Shown: one piece after another, positions 33,701 through 46,200 of the stretch
How positions within the stretch are numbered: position 1 is the stretch's first letter
Layout: each line of letters starts with the position of its first letter
DNA from: Agelas oroides
Lineage: Eukaryota > Porifera > Demospongiae > Agelasida > Agelasidae
Direction of reading: 5' to 3'
Length of the DNA stretch: 64,000 bases
NCBI GenBank assembly: GCA_949130485.1
Contig: OX422196.1
Span: forward strand, 1,678,388-1,742,387
Position numbers and translations under genes: made by a program
Notes under the pieces: model-generated
The model's database searches: none
Seen by the model: the letters and a program-made list of their open reading frames with translations, nothing else
What the model was told of the DNA's origin: nothing

Positions 33701-36427
33701 ACCTTTGAACAAGGAGGCGTGGCAGTGGTATTACCGCGTGGTAGGGGAGGAGCGGTGCACAGTGGTGGACACCTACTGGCAGACAGGTGAGACACTCCCG
33801 GGAAAGAGCTCTAGACATCTGGGAGATTGAAATTCAACTCTGTTTTGCTCTCCAGAGACGGGTGGTATCACCATCTCTCCACGGCCAGGGCCTGATGACA
33901 GCCCTCCCAAACCTGGATTTCCCACAAGGCCTTTCTTTGGAATAGAGCCAACATTGGTGGACACGGAGGTCAGAAACTTACAAGTAGTCACATATGCACA
34001 TACCTATTATCTATGTACTACTGTAGGTTATGTATAAATATATATATATACATATATGAACAATTAATGAACCACATCTTCCTGGGAAAAAAAAGGCAGG
34101 CCTATAAATCACCTGTGATTGAAACTCGTTGCAGTGATGTATTTGATGGCTAGTAATGAACAAACTAGTCTTGGATCACTTCTAGTCTAACTTGAGAGAT
34201 AGGGATGGTCCGGATGCACATACTCAGGCCTCCATTGCATTTTGCAGTTGCCCCTTTTCTGCAGATATTGACTCCACAGGAGTCTGGATTAGATCATATT
34301 CCTACATTGCATGGTCCATTGCACATACAATGTGCAGGTTTTTTTTTCTGCAACCTTAGGCGTCAATACTTGCAGAGAAAAGACTGTACAATAGTAGGGA
34401 AGTTTTGTCCTGGGAGCAACACGGCTGCTATAGTATGTACAACAACAAGGACTTACTCTAGATTGTGATGCTGGATGTTTTGTTGGGCTGTAGTTTTACC
34501 ACCTTTGTGAATTGGTTCCAGGGTCATGAGCTGGTGGGCCCCAGTGTATCTGGCCGTCTGTGTATAAAGAGACCGTGGCCAGGAATAGCAAGGACCGTCT
34601 ATGGCAATCATGAAGGCTACCTTAACATTTATTTCAAACCACACCCAGGTACGTGTATAAATATGTAAACATGACTGTTATGTTTGTCTCAGCCATGTAG
34701 GGACTGAGATTACGTATCAAGGAATGTATAGGTATTGTTTGAGAGCAGGCATGCTTACCTGAGAGTACCTTATTCGATTATGAAGGTACATTGTTTGAGG
34801 ACAGTTGTAAGGAAAACTGTGGACTGATTGGTAACCATTTAAAATACCCCATTGATGATGCTCCCAGCTTAGGTGCTGTTTGTACGTGTGCAGTAAGTCA
34901 GCTGGGTTGGTTGTTTCTCGCTGAGTTATATTTCAAAAGGTTCGGTATCCCACATCATGCAGTGTGGTATTGCCCCACAATTCTAGCTCTGATCGCTTCT
35001 TTGTAGTAAATTGATCAGCTGGGTTGGCTGTTCCTCACTGAGTTATATATGTGGTACTCTGCAAGCTGAGAGAGTTGTCACACAATGTGGAACTGAAAGA
35101 CTCCATCTGTCTTTGTTACTAGCTACATAGTACTATTGGAGTATTAACAGTGAAGTTGCAAACAGTGGAATGCTCCATGGGTGGAGGTTGACAAGCTCCA
35201 ATATCTACTGCTCACTGTATTCACATCATATTGCATGGTGCTGTACTGCTAGCCACTCTTTCTCGCATTTTAGGCTTCTACTTCAGTGGAGACGGTGCTC
35301 TTCGTGATGAAGAGGGACACTACAGGATCACCGGCAGGGTAGATGACATGATTAACAGCAAGGGACACATTATCGGCACAGCAGAGTTAGAGTGTGCCAT
35401 GGTAAATCCAATGTACTTTACTTTGGCAAACTTTGTGACTGCTTTTGCGAACTTTGTGACTGCTTTTAGCATAACAGGACTAATGATTGGTATTCTTGAC
35501 TGTTTCTTGCTTTGTGGAAACTGAGGAAAGGGCTGGTTGCAAAGTAAAAGTTACTCGCACGCAAAATATTATTTATATATGTACTGGTATGCGTATGAGA
35601 TTTCAATCACATGTTGTTTTTCGAACTGTAGACTTTAAGTTTACATTATTTCTAGTTTCTAGTCATGTAATTTTTATCCAATCAGATTTCTCTATAAGAA
35701 TCACATGGCTGTTCAAGATGGAATGCATTGGCAAATGTGCTTGAACCCAAGCAATGATCACTTTGCTGATTTTTCTCCAGAATCATGACCCAAGGGTGGC
35801 TGAAACAGCAGCTGTCGGTTATCCTCATGAGCTATATGGTGAAGGTATGCCTTGACCATAGCCTCGTTCCCAGGCGCTCTTTCTCCTCCTCCTCCGCGCC
35901 TGGGAACGAGGCTAGCCTTGACCAGTGTAGTAGGCATCTGAGCTAGCTAGACATGTACTTATAACTGTATGCAGTAGATCATCCTGCAAGAAATGTACTC
36001 ACTTTATTATCTCTCTGTACGTAGGGGTGTATGCATTTGTGATCCTCAAGAACGGGGTGAATGAGAAGGAGGAGGAAGTGATCGAGGGGCTCAAAGAACT
36101 GGTTAAGAAGAAGATTGCAGCGTTTGCAGTCCCCAATGCCTTTCTGGTAAATTTGATCACATAGTTTATGACAGTTTGCATGTACACTACTGTCTTGAGG
36201 TACAGGGTGGAGGCTTTAGTCTTTTATCACTGAGTGATGAATGCTTGTTATAACACACACAGATTGTCCCCGGCCTCCCCAAGACACGTTCTGGAAAAAT
36301 CATGCGTCGCATCTTGAGGAAAATTGCCTCCAACCAGCACGATGAATTGGGTGATGTGTCCACGCTAGCAGACCCTTCTGTGGTGGAGCTCATCGTTATG
36401 AAACACAGAGAAATGCATCAAGAATGA
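30745..36427 (+). CDS. Acetyl-CoA synthetase copy A, likely cytosolic
   Basis: Converts acetate, ATP and CoA to acetyl-CoA via acetyl-AMP (ACSS2/ACSS1 family). Exons: 30745-30967, 31049-31145, 31216-31362, 31646-31698, 31766-31941, 32024-32176, 32288-32435, 32806-32943, 33694-33786, 33856-33968, 34522-34648, 35274-35401, 35781-35844, 36025-36146, 36263-36427; 1947 nt, 648 aa. Motifs: AMP-binding [81 protein letters not shown] and [11 protein letters not shown], whose Lys is the catalytic/acetylated residue of the family. The start [12 protein letters not shown] lacks the basic presequence of copy B; an in-frame ATG at 30682 would add a hydrophobic 21-residue leader. It shares exon lengths 2-14 with copy B. 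Confidence 0.95.
32966..33036. repeat. CCTGGGAACGAGGCTA foldback in ACSS-A intron 8
   Basis: Left arm GGTCCCGCTCAGCTTTCTGT pairs with CAGAAAGCTGAGCGGGGCCT on the right. The left end is degenerate (CCTTATTCCCAGG), so no target repeat is scored. Confidence 0.6.
33121..33286 (+). repeat. Recent 83-bp tandem duplication
   Basis: Two copies starting AGTGTCTGGTAAATAAGAAG at 33121 and 33204, apparently identical, in ACSS-A intron 8. Confidence 0.9.
35859..35914. mobile_element. TAGCCTCG foldback MITE in ACSS-A intron 13
   Basis: TAGCCTCGTTCCCAGGCGC...GCGCCTGGGAACGAGGCTA with the target repeat GCCTTGACCA at 35849-35858 and 35915-35924. Confidence 0.85.
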
Positions 36428-36540
36428 AAGACCCAAATAGCATTGAATCAATTGTTACCATGCACTCATCTCAGCTGACTTGAAGCATGTCTTTTCTGGC
36501 ACACTATAATCATTCCTATTACCGCAGCTCTGATTGCCAA

Positions 36541-36573
36541 GTGCGCATGCGTAATAAATATTTGGCGCCACTG
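36541..36573 (+). promoter_or_regulatory. NRF-1 and E2F-like sites upstream of the MYND gene
   Basis: GTGCGCATGCGT at 36541-36552 is a full palindromic NRF-1-type site, and TATTTGGCGCCA about 10 bp later matches an E2F site. They lie about 150-180 bp before the MYND ATG and 115 bp after the ACSS-A stop. Confidence 0.6.
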
Positions 36574-36718
36574 CACGTGGGCATAATTTGAGCGAGCAAG
36601 CAACCTAGCAACTGTTACAGGGAGTTTCTAGACTGACTGTCTGACTGTTTTGTCGCTGACTATCCCTGATCCTGTGTTTCTGTGATACCTAACGAGGCGT
36701 TAGCACCACCAGCGTAAG

Positions 36719-37390
36719 ATGCGGCAGTGTGAGAAATGTGGAAAGCGAGAGTTTGCTAGAGAGCGTAAATTGAAACGCTGTTCCCGCTGCAAGATAGTGC
36801 TCTACTGCTCGGAAAAGTGCCAGCGAGCCGACTGGCCCCAGCACAGGAACCACTGTAAACCGAGCGAGAACCCCGAGCTCCTTCCCGAGTGTGGCCTGTG
36901 TGGAAACAGAAGGGGGCCCCTGGAGTACACAGAGTGCTGCAATCGGTTGGTATGCGACGATGAAGGCTCCTATCGCATGCACAGCTTTTCGCGGATGCAC
37001 TGCTCCCGAAATCACAGGCGCTACACTATTTGTGGGTACCACTGTGGGGAGAACCACAAAGGAAAATGGCAAGACTGCCAGAAGTGCAAGGATGACTTTG
37101 GGGAATGGGATGGATCACTGGGGTATGAGTATGCCTCAAAGGCAGGCAACCCCCCTCACCTGCCCTTCAAGTTCAACTTTGACAAGGATGCTGTGGAGTT
37201 TAACTGGAAGGAGATGGAGTTCCCTGAGTGTGACATGTGTCAACGTCCTGTGGATACAGTGATGGAGAGCTTTATGCGTCTCCCCGGCTCATGTAGTCTG
37301 TTGCAGTGTGCAGAGTGTACTGAAACTGGCCAGTTCCTCTGTACGTGTACACCCAAGATGCACGTTATAAACAGCATGGACAGATCTTAG
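36719..37390 (+). CDS. MYND-type zinc finger protein, single exon
   Basis: 223 aa without introns. The MYND finger is complete: C4, C7, C21, C24, C30, C34, H42, C46, with YCSEKCQRADWPQHRNHC. A second Cys/His-rich block follows: CGLCGNRRGPLEYTECC, VCDDEGSY, CSRNHRRYTICGYHCGENH, WQDCQKC, and then CDMC...CSLLQCAEC near the C-terminus. I recall similar CDDE/RNHRRYT/GYH blocks in intronless fungal and bacterial proteins, often next to a MYND finger. Function is not known to me; MYND fingers usually bind proteins. Every other multi-domain gene in the window has introns, so the lack of any is notable. It lies between two convergent acetyl-CoA synthetase genes. Confidence 0.85.
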   Translation: MRQCEKCGKREFARERKLKRCSRCKIVLYCSEKCQRADWPQHRNHCKPSENPELLPECGLCGNRRGPLEYTECCNRLVCDDEGSYRMHSFSRMHCSRNHRRYTICGYHCGENHKGKWQDCQKCKDDFGEWDGSLGYEYASKAGNPPHLPFKFNFDKDAVEFNWKEMEFPECDMCQRPVDTVMESFMRLPGSCSLLQCAECTETGQFLCTCTPKMHVINSMDRS

Positions 37391-37992
37391 ATTGGGATTG
37401 ACTTACGACCATACCATTTTCACATTCGTGGTCTCCACTTATCATCACTTTTCACTAGTCATTTATCCTATGTAGGACTTGATTTAACAGTTTCTGTTAT
37501 ATACTCAGCTTGTATCAGTTGGTTTTATTCCCTTATACACTGTTATGTGTACCTCATTTACCATTACATACTTTGTACTTGTTACAATCCTCAAGAAAAG
37601 TCAAAATCCTTGGATCAGATATTGCCTTCCCTGCATTGGTCTTGGAGTAATAGACTTACAGTAATTATCCTTCATCATCTAGACTCCATAATGTATGTGC
37701 GTGCATGCATGGGCGAGGTGCAGAAAAAAAAGAAAGAAAAAAAAGAATAATTGCCCGTTTCGAATTCTGGTTATGTATAGTCTAGATGATCTATGCCTAC
37801 ATGGATGCTAAAGGTTATTGTAATCTAGGCCATGTAATAATTAACTCTCTTTGCATTTAATGGTAGGGAAAAGAAAACTAGTGATCTAGCCTACTGGTGG
37901 CTGAAATCCCAGCAGGATGTCACACCATGAATTGACACTGATAAAAACTAAACCTGTGGACACTCAATAATTCAATCTGTCTCCAAAATAAT

Positions 37993-40142
37993 TCATTGTT
38001 GCTCAACAATATGTTTCTTAACGATGAGCTCCACCACAGAAGGGTCCGCTAGCGTGGACACATCCCCCAATTCATCGTGCTGGTTGGAGCCAATTTTCCT
38101 CAAGATGCGACGCATGATCTTTCCTGAACGTGTCTTGGGGAGGCCAGGGACAATCTGTGTGTGTTAAAACAAGCATTCATCATCCAGTATCCTGTCCCAA
38201 CTAAAGGTTCACTAACAATCATTTGCTCCTACTGTTTAGTCTCACATACCCTTGTGAGACTACCCACTATCTATTGTGTAATTCTTTGGGCACTACTGAA
38301 GCACCAACTTTCACTGTGGAGTGAGAGAGTATTCACTTGTACACGCTACCAGCCTCCTTCCAACTGTTCATGCTGAAATGGAAGGGGCATACTGCAAGCG
38401 ATCAAAAGCTGGATGGTGGGAAGGCATATACACAAGCTCTCTTAGTCTAAAGAACGAAGAAACCAGTCATGGTACAAATGGTAAGAAGGGTTTTGTTACC
38501 ACAGAATGACTGAAAGTCATGGTACACTGCTTGTAGCCTCGTTCCCAGGCCACTCCCAGATTTTATCTCGCAGCTATAGAGAAAACTCCTCTGAGTTTTC
38601 TCTATAGCTGTGAGATAAAATCTGGGAGTGGCCTGGGAACGAGGCTACACTGCTTGTAGTTCAGCTTACAAGGAAAGACTGTGGAATAGCAAAGCCTCCA
38701 ATCTGTGTTCTGACCAGTTGCTGCAGGTCTCTGATTATCTCTTCCTCGGGATCAGTTACACCGTCCTTGAGTATCACAAAGGCATAGACACCTGAAGTGC
38801 ATGGAAAGGACATTGTGTCAAACTATGCCCTCGAGCATTTTCCCCCCTTGATTTGACATACCCAAGGCAGTGTTCAGGCTTCTGAATGAAATAAAGCTGT
38901 TTTATAGGCCTGCCTTATTGGTAGCCTCGTACCCACTGCAGGCTGTGTGGGAGGAGAGCATGCGGCCTTGGTACGAGGCTACCTTATAGGTGCACACATA
39001 TCTACTCACCTTCTCCGAAAACGTCATGTGGAAAGCCCACCACAGCTGTTTCTGCTACCCTATGATCATGATCCTGGCAAGGCATGAGAGAGCATCCTTT
39101 ATCCATACTGACTTGTTCACTTCATTAGCACAGTTCACATTCTATACAGAGCCTTAGTGTGGAAATCATTATCTGCATGCTTGCATTGCCAGTCAGATCA
39201 GCAGAGTTGTTGACTTTCAAACTGGATATCAACTGAAGTCACTACTGGTGTCCATTCACCTGTCTGTCCATCCATCTTTGATCCATCCCTCTAGTCATTT
39301 TAGAAACTGGCTGTCTTGCTGGACACACCACTCCTAGAGAGCATCGCAAGTGCTCTGCATGCAGCCGATAGCCCTAATTTACACTTGCTTCTGTAAGAAT
39401 GTCCAACTAACGCAGTAGCCTCGTACCCAGATCCGTCTGATCCTGGTTTTGTCGCTTGCAGTAAGCAACAAAACTTGGGGACAGAAGGGCCTGGGGGCTA
39501 TGAGGCTAACCATACAGCTCTCTAGTTCTGCAGTGCCAATGCGGTGTCCCTTTGTGTTGATGACATCATCCACCCTGCCAGTGATCTGGTAGTGACCGTC
39601 TGCATCACGGTATGCACCATCACCAGTGAAATAGAGGCCTGCAACAAGTGTTCATGTATGTATGTATGTATGTATGTATGTATGTATGTATGTATGTATG
39701 TATGTGTGTGTGTATGTAGGTATGTATGTATGACTTTTTTTTTGTATGTATGTATGTATGTATGTATGTATGTATGTATGTATGTATGTACGTATGTATG
39801 TATGTATGTATGTATGTATGTATGTATGTGTGTATGTAGGTATGTATGTGTGTATGTGTGTATGTATGTGTGTATGTATGTATGTATGTATGTGTGTATG
39901 TATGCAGTGTGTATGTATGTATGTATGTATGTATGTAGGTGTGTATGTATGTATGTGTAGTACTATGTACGTGAGAGAGGAGTCTAGTGTATGTGATGGA
40001 CGACCCCAACCTGGGTAGCGGCTGAAGTAGGTGTTCACAAACTTCTGGTGGTTGCCGTAGATGGTCCTTGCCATGGCTGGCCAGGGAGACCGGAGACAGA
40101 GGTTGCCTGAGACATTGTTCTCTTTCAGCTCATTACCCTGGA

Positions 40143-40214
<72 letters not shown>

Positions 40215-43200
40215 TGAAGTAGATGAGGAAGGGGGGGAGTGGGGGGAGGGGTAAAAGTGTGGGAGGAGTTAGCCTTGTACCCAGGTGTGGAGGGGGAGGG
40301 GCCAGGGGAGGAATATGAGGGGTGCAGTAGGTATATGTGATTTCTTAAATTGTAGCTGCACAGTTTTGGGGTCAAAAAATTTAATAAATAGGAAAGTAAT
40401 GTACACTGATAAGAAATCAGTAGAGACCTAAATCAAGAACTCAACTAAATTGGCCAGTTTGCATAATCCTAGTCCAGCGTGTAGTTTGAGACTTTGAAAT
40501 TCCAACCAAAAAGCAATTATGAAGCCAGTCACCAGACCCTCTCCACTTGAGGGGGGTCTAGAAACGAGACTACACAGCAAAGAGGGATTGCTGAATGCCA
40601 TATATACTGTTAACTGTGCTTCACATGTACACAACGGTACAGCTGACATTGTAAAACTATTTGTCGGACAGTTAAATGGTACCTTTTCATCCACCAGCAA
40701 TGGTTGAACACCGTAAAATGGTCTCATAGGGAACCCTGGCTTGGGGGTGTGGTCATTGGGAGCAGGGCGGGGGGCAATCAGGACCCCTCCCGTCTCTGGA
40801 AGGTGAGGAAAAAAGAAAAGAGTGGGCACACTGCCCAATGCATACCTGGTACATGTAGTGTTCCTTTGTGGATTTCTCACTATGGGGTAGGCCTTGATGG
40901 CCCATTATTCTATTCCTTTATGCTCATGACTTATGCCTATTATGATTTTAAAGTTGCCCTATTGTTCTCGGTAATGCTTTTTTTAGAGTTGTGTATTTTT
41001 CTTGTGCATATAACAGTTTAATGGTAGAAAGAGAAACACAAGCTTCTAGAGATGACCGTTGCTGTTTTATCAACAGGGAAATACAGAAACAAGACTACAT
41101 GTCAGTAATCTGGTGACCTCTGACCTCCGGGGCAAACTGGGTGTACACAGCAACTGTAGTGATTAATGTGAGACTAACGACTATTATTTTCACCTGTCTG
41201 GACATTCGTACCTATTTTTCCAGCATAATTCTCTTATGCTAGCATAATTTATCAAGGTCTACTACGGAGCATGTGCACTGGGCTACTCAACCACAAAGTT
41301 TGTACTGTAAGTTGTTTTTTTTTTGCGGTTTTTTTGTGAACGTACAAAACAAATACTCTCTGCCCAGATCCAGCCCTCTTACAGGTGACACACTCCCAAT
41401 CCTCCGCTTTGGGAGGTGTTGAAGTCTTGTCATTGTTAGTGTAGATATGTGTTGAATAATGAATTTCATAACATCCCTTTTGGCACAGGTTTAAAGTACT
41501 TGCTCTCTCCTCCTAACTATTTCAATCATCACTGCTATGGGGTTTCAATGGCTGGTTTCATTGGTTGATTTCATTGGTTGGTTTCATTGGTTGATTTCAT
41601 TGGTTGATTTCATTGGTTGGTTTCATTGGTTGATTTCATTGGTTGATTTCATTGGTTGATTTCATTGGTTGATTTCATTGGTTGATTTCATTGGTTGGTT
41701 TCATTGGTTGATTTCATTGGTTGGTTTCATTGGTCGATTTCATTGGTTGATTTCATTGGTCGATTTCATTGGTTGTCCCACACTACTAGAGCTAGCCCAA
41801 GGATTTGGGCTCGTGATTTCTTCTCGTATGAGCGGGTGTGGTCTGGGCACGAGACTACAAAACAAGTAGGGTATGGACTCATCACCGAGCATCTGGAATA
41901 TGTCATATTGAAGGTCACATGAATGTCACATGATTGCAGTGATCATCTGAGATATCCAGTGAGAAATGTCTTTGACTTATCACTCCCTGTCTGCCCCTTC
42001 CAAAGACTCAATGTACAACCAACATAGTCATGTCACTCATGCTAACAGACACCCAATATGATGTAATACCTTGGAAACTGAATGCTCAGAAGGGGTCAAG
42101 TAAAGCTGCTGTACAACACTGCTACACAAGTGACAGACACGATCACACAGGGCCTCACCTGTCTGCCACCAAGTGTCCACCACAGTGCACCTCCCCTCCC
42201 CTACCACATGATGGTACCACCGCCATGCCTCATCGTTTAGAGGCTCTCCAACTGCACGAACAGGAGAAAAAGGACCCCATTAGTTAAAATACATGATGTC
42301 AGACTGTTTGCTAGCTGAGTCAGCAACTAATAATAACTAGGGGCATACCTCAATCATTTCCCTGATCTAAGTATATGTTAGGCCTTTTTTCGCATATACT
42401 ATGAGAGCGGTGATGGGATTCATTATTTTTGAATTTCAAAGTTTCAAACTACACAATGGACTAGAAAATAGCCAACATGTTTAGTAGCCACCATCTCTGT
42501 CCTCTTTAACTGAGTAATGAGCTCCCAGACCCTCCAGGAATCTCAGTAATGAGGGAAGAAAAAACTTGTTGCCATGGTGATGGCCACTAAAATTAATGTT
42601 CTTAGTTACTTCTTAAAAGAATAATGGAATGGCTATATCGTGATAGACTTGTTCCCAGGCTCTCCCAATATGCAAGCCAAAAATGTAAGCAACGGAAAAT
42701 TTGGTGGGTCCTGAGAATGGGGCTTCCGTGAGGTTTTACTTTACACACGGCCTCTCTTTCCCACACTTGCATCAAGCTCACTGACCACAGCCCAGGATTC
42801 TGACTGATGAGCGGTCGTACTTGTGCACATACTCATCCCCTGCCTTCAGCAGTAGCCTGAGGGCGGTGGGAGCTGTGTAGAACTGGTTTACTTGTAATCG
42901 CTGGATTACCTCCCAGTAGCGCCCTGTGAGGAGGGAGGAAAGTCAGTGCATGAGTCAGTCATTGTTCAAGTATCAGAGTTGCTAATGTAGAGAAAGGGAG
43001 GAGGAGGGAGGAGGGGGGAGGAAGGGGTGAGGGGAAGGAGGGCCAGGGGGAAGAGGAAAGGAAGGAGGAGGAGGGAAAGGGGGAAGAAGAGGGGAAAGGA
43101 GATGAGGGAAAGAGGAGGAGGGAAAGAGGAGGAGGAAGGAGAGGAGGAGGGGGAAGAGGATTAGAAGAAGGATGACGGGTAGGCCTTCTCCACTAAGAGA

Positions 43201-46200
43201 GCATCCATGCTTTCTGCTCTCCCTCCTCCTCCTTTCCCGGTAAGTTATAGTTTGTTTGGAATAGAGATACATAGAGCACACACCTGGGTCTGGGTAGTTT
43301 GGGGTGCTCTCAAATAGTACGGAGGTGGCTCCATTGCAGAGAGGTCCGTAGACGATGTAGGAGTGGCCGGTGACCCACCCAATGTCAGCCACACAGGCAA
43401 AGATGTCACCAGGTTGGTAGTCAAACACACACTGCAGGAGAGAACAATGGCCACCAGTTAAGCAGTGGGTTGACACAGTTCCAAGATGAGTACAGGCTGG
43501 GTCTGACAATAAACCTTATGCAATACATCACGTAACCAAACGTAAAACAGACAGTGGACGGAAATCCGGATACTACGCTGCCATTTTGAATGGCAAGGAA
43601 GACCGCAGTCTATGGAGCTTAAGTACGGCGAAGCACTTTGTGAGCTCACTGTGTCAACGAAAGCATGCAGGTAAGCTTATTCGCTTTGGTGAGCGTTAGG
43701 TCCTGTTGAGACTTTGTGCATTCTGGGTGTAAATGTAAAATCAGTTCCTGCGCTGGTGAGAAAGGAGCTCGCAAACTGCTCCGCTGTACTTAAGCTCCAT
43801 AGACGGTTGTCATTTTTGCCACTCAAAATGGCGGCGTGGATTTCCGTCCACTATCCGTTTCACATTTGGTTACGTGAGGTGATGACGTCAATTGCATAAG
43901 GCCTATACAACAGCTCACTGTATTTGGAGGTAGCTTACTTCGTGTGTGGTTGAGGCATAGAGGAGGTAGCCAGCCTGGGTGTGCACGATGCCCTTGGGTT
44001 TGCCAGTGCTGCCTGAGGTGTAGAGCATGAAGAGCATGTCTTCACTGTCCATGGGCTCCGCAGGACAGCTGGTAGGTTCCTTGGAGATGGCCTGGAGAGA
44101 GGGGGGTAGCCGTGCATCACCCGGGAGCTACCGCTGCAGTGTGCATGCACCTCACCTCCTCCATAGGAATGTCCCTAGGATGCATGGGCACTTGGGCTCC
44201 GGTTCTCTTGGACACAAACACCTTCTTAACACAGTCACATCCCTCCACAGCCTCGTCCACGGTCTCCTTCAGAGGAATGGTCTTCCCACCTCGCACTGCC
44301 TGGTCTGTTGTGATAACCACACTGGCCGAGGCTGTGGAGATGGAGGAGGAAAGTGAGGAGGGAATAGATAGTGAAAATTGTAAGACTACAAATTGGCATT
44401 GTCTCATCTGTTTGTCGCCACCCAACCCAATGAACACTGTGACATCTGAACTAAAGAATATCTTGATTGTTTGTGTAGCATTTGAAAATCGAGTCAACAA
44501 AATCTAATTATCACTCATTAAACTGAAAAACTGGTTGCTTGTGCCTTTAACAAAGTGACAATGGCACAACTCTTTAGCATATGGCTCCCAAATATTGTAC
44601 TCAAGGGATAGGGTGTCAGGCTATGGACGTACCATCCAGAATCCTAGTCTTGAGTGACCCTGCACTGAAGCCGGCAAACACCACACTGAGAAGAGAGAAA
44701 ATGATGAGGGGTGCACTCCCTGGCCTGGTTAGCTGTTGCTATGGAAACAGGCCACACTGAATGCAAGATGATAGTACACGTATACTCCTTGACTAGCCTT
44801 GTCCCCAGGCGAACTCCTTGATCTGTTGCTATAGAAACAGACCACACTGAGTGTAAAAGATGATTAGTACACTTTCTGACCTGAGTAGGAAGCTTAGCTG
44901 TTGCCATGGAAACCAATTTACAGGCCACACTGCCCACCACGATATGAATAATGAGGACGTAATGTCAGCATGCTGTTGAACTGACCAACTGGTTCCACTG
45001 CCTTTGTCTGGATAGTACTAGTGTAAGTGTTGTGTTGCCGTGGTAACCTGATACACAAGCAGGTAGTTATCTAACCTGTAGTAGCAGGTGTGCCACGTTA
45101 ATGCTGTTTTTTGGCTTGTTCTTAGGCCACAAGGGTTGAAGTTTATGGATAATTGGAATTGTCATTCAGAAGTGCTGAAGTGCTGAAGTGCTGTATGTGC
45201 TATATGTGCAGGCTATTCCACTCCAGTTTGGAGGGTTATGCCCAATCTGCCCACCTGTGCACTGCTCCTATTCTGGCACAGGCCAGCATGGAGGCAGCTA
45301 GCAGAGGAGAGACAGGCATATAGATGGCCACCCGGTCTCCCTTCTTCACCCCCTCTGTCTTCAGGGCATTTGCCACCTGACACGTCAACTCCAGAAGTTG
45401 TCTGCAGAATAAAAAAAACAGCACTGATCCAAAACTTGGTGTCAGCTTATTTGTATTAGCCGAGGAGTATAAAGCACTTGAGCTACAGCTCAAAACACTA
45501 CACGACCCATGAGGCCTGGTATTGGGTGAAATGTGTCTTACACAGTGAGTGACTATAACATGAAGACCTGCATTTTAACTAGGAAATACAGTGGAACCCC
45601 TCTGTAACAGACACCATTGGGGACCAACATTTTGTCCATTATAGTGAGGTGTCCCTAACTCAGGGGCTTCCGGTATAGATGGTTTCCAAATGTCAATTAA
45701 GCGCCCTACTTCCGGAGGGCAAACGCGCGATCGATAGGCAGCTGTACGGCGGACCTTCCACCTTGAGAGAAGCAGCTTCTTTTATCTTTCAGTACTAATG
45801 GTAAGGACTCGGTGTAGCACTTATTAGCCTGTATTTTCCATGCAGCTGCACTAAACCCAGACACCGACTTTTGCCCTCCGGAAGTGAAGCCACGCCCCAT
45901 GAAAACCATCTATATTTCCGGTAGGCGTGGTACTGTGTAATCGGGCTGTCGAGCACAACGTGGCTGCGTTTTCAGAGCATTACTTTGCTGAACGCTGGCA
46001 GGGAAGGCTAAGTGGAAGGTAGTACTACGAGTAACAGCGTTAATCTAATGCCAAGTTGTTAACTACAGCAGCGATGGTGGACAATCTTGCTGAAAAGGTC
46101 GACGGGTGTCCTCTAAATCGGGGCCGTTAAGTATTGTTTGCGTACAATTGGGACCGCGAAAACTGTCCGTTATATGGAGTAGCGGGGTGTCCGCTATTCA

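Noticed and set aside
39544..40074. Met-Tyr-Val-Cys and Ile-His-Thr-Tyr repeat proteins
   Set aside because: Shadows of a (GTAT)n microsatellite; only exons 11 and 12 of ACSS-B at the edges are real.
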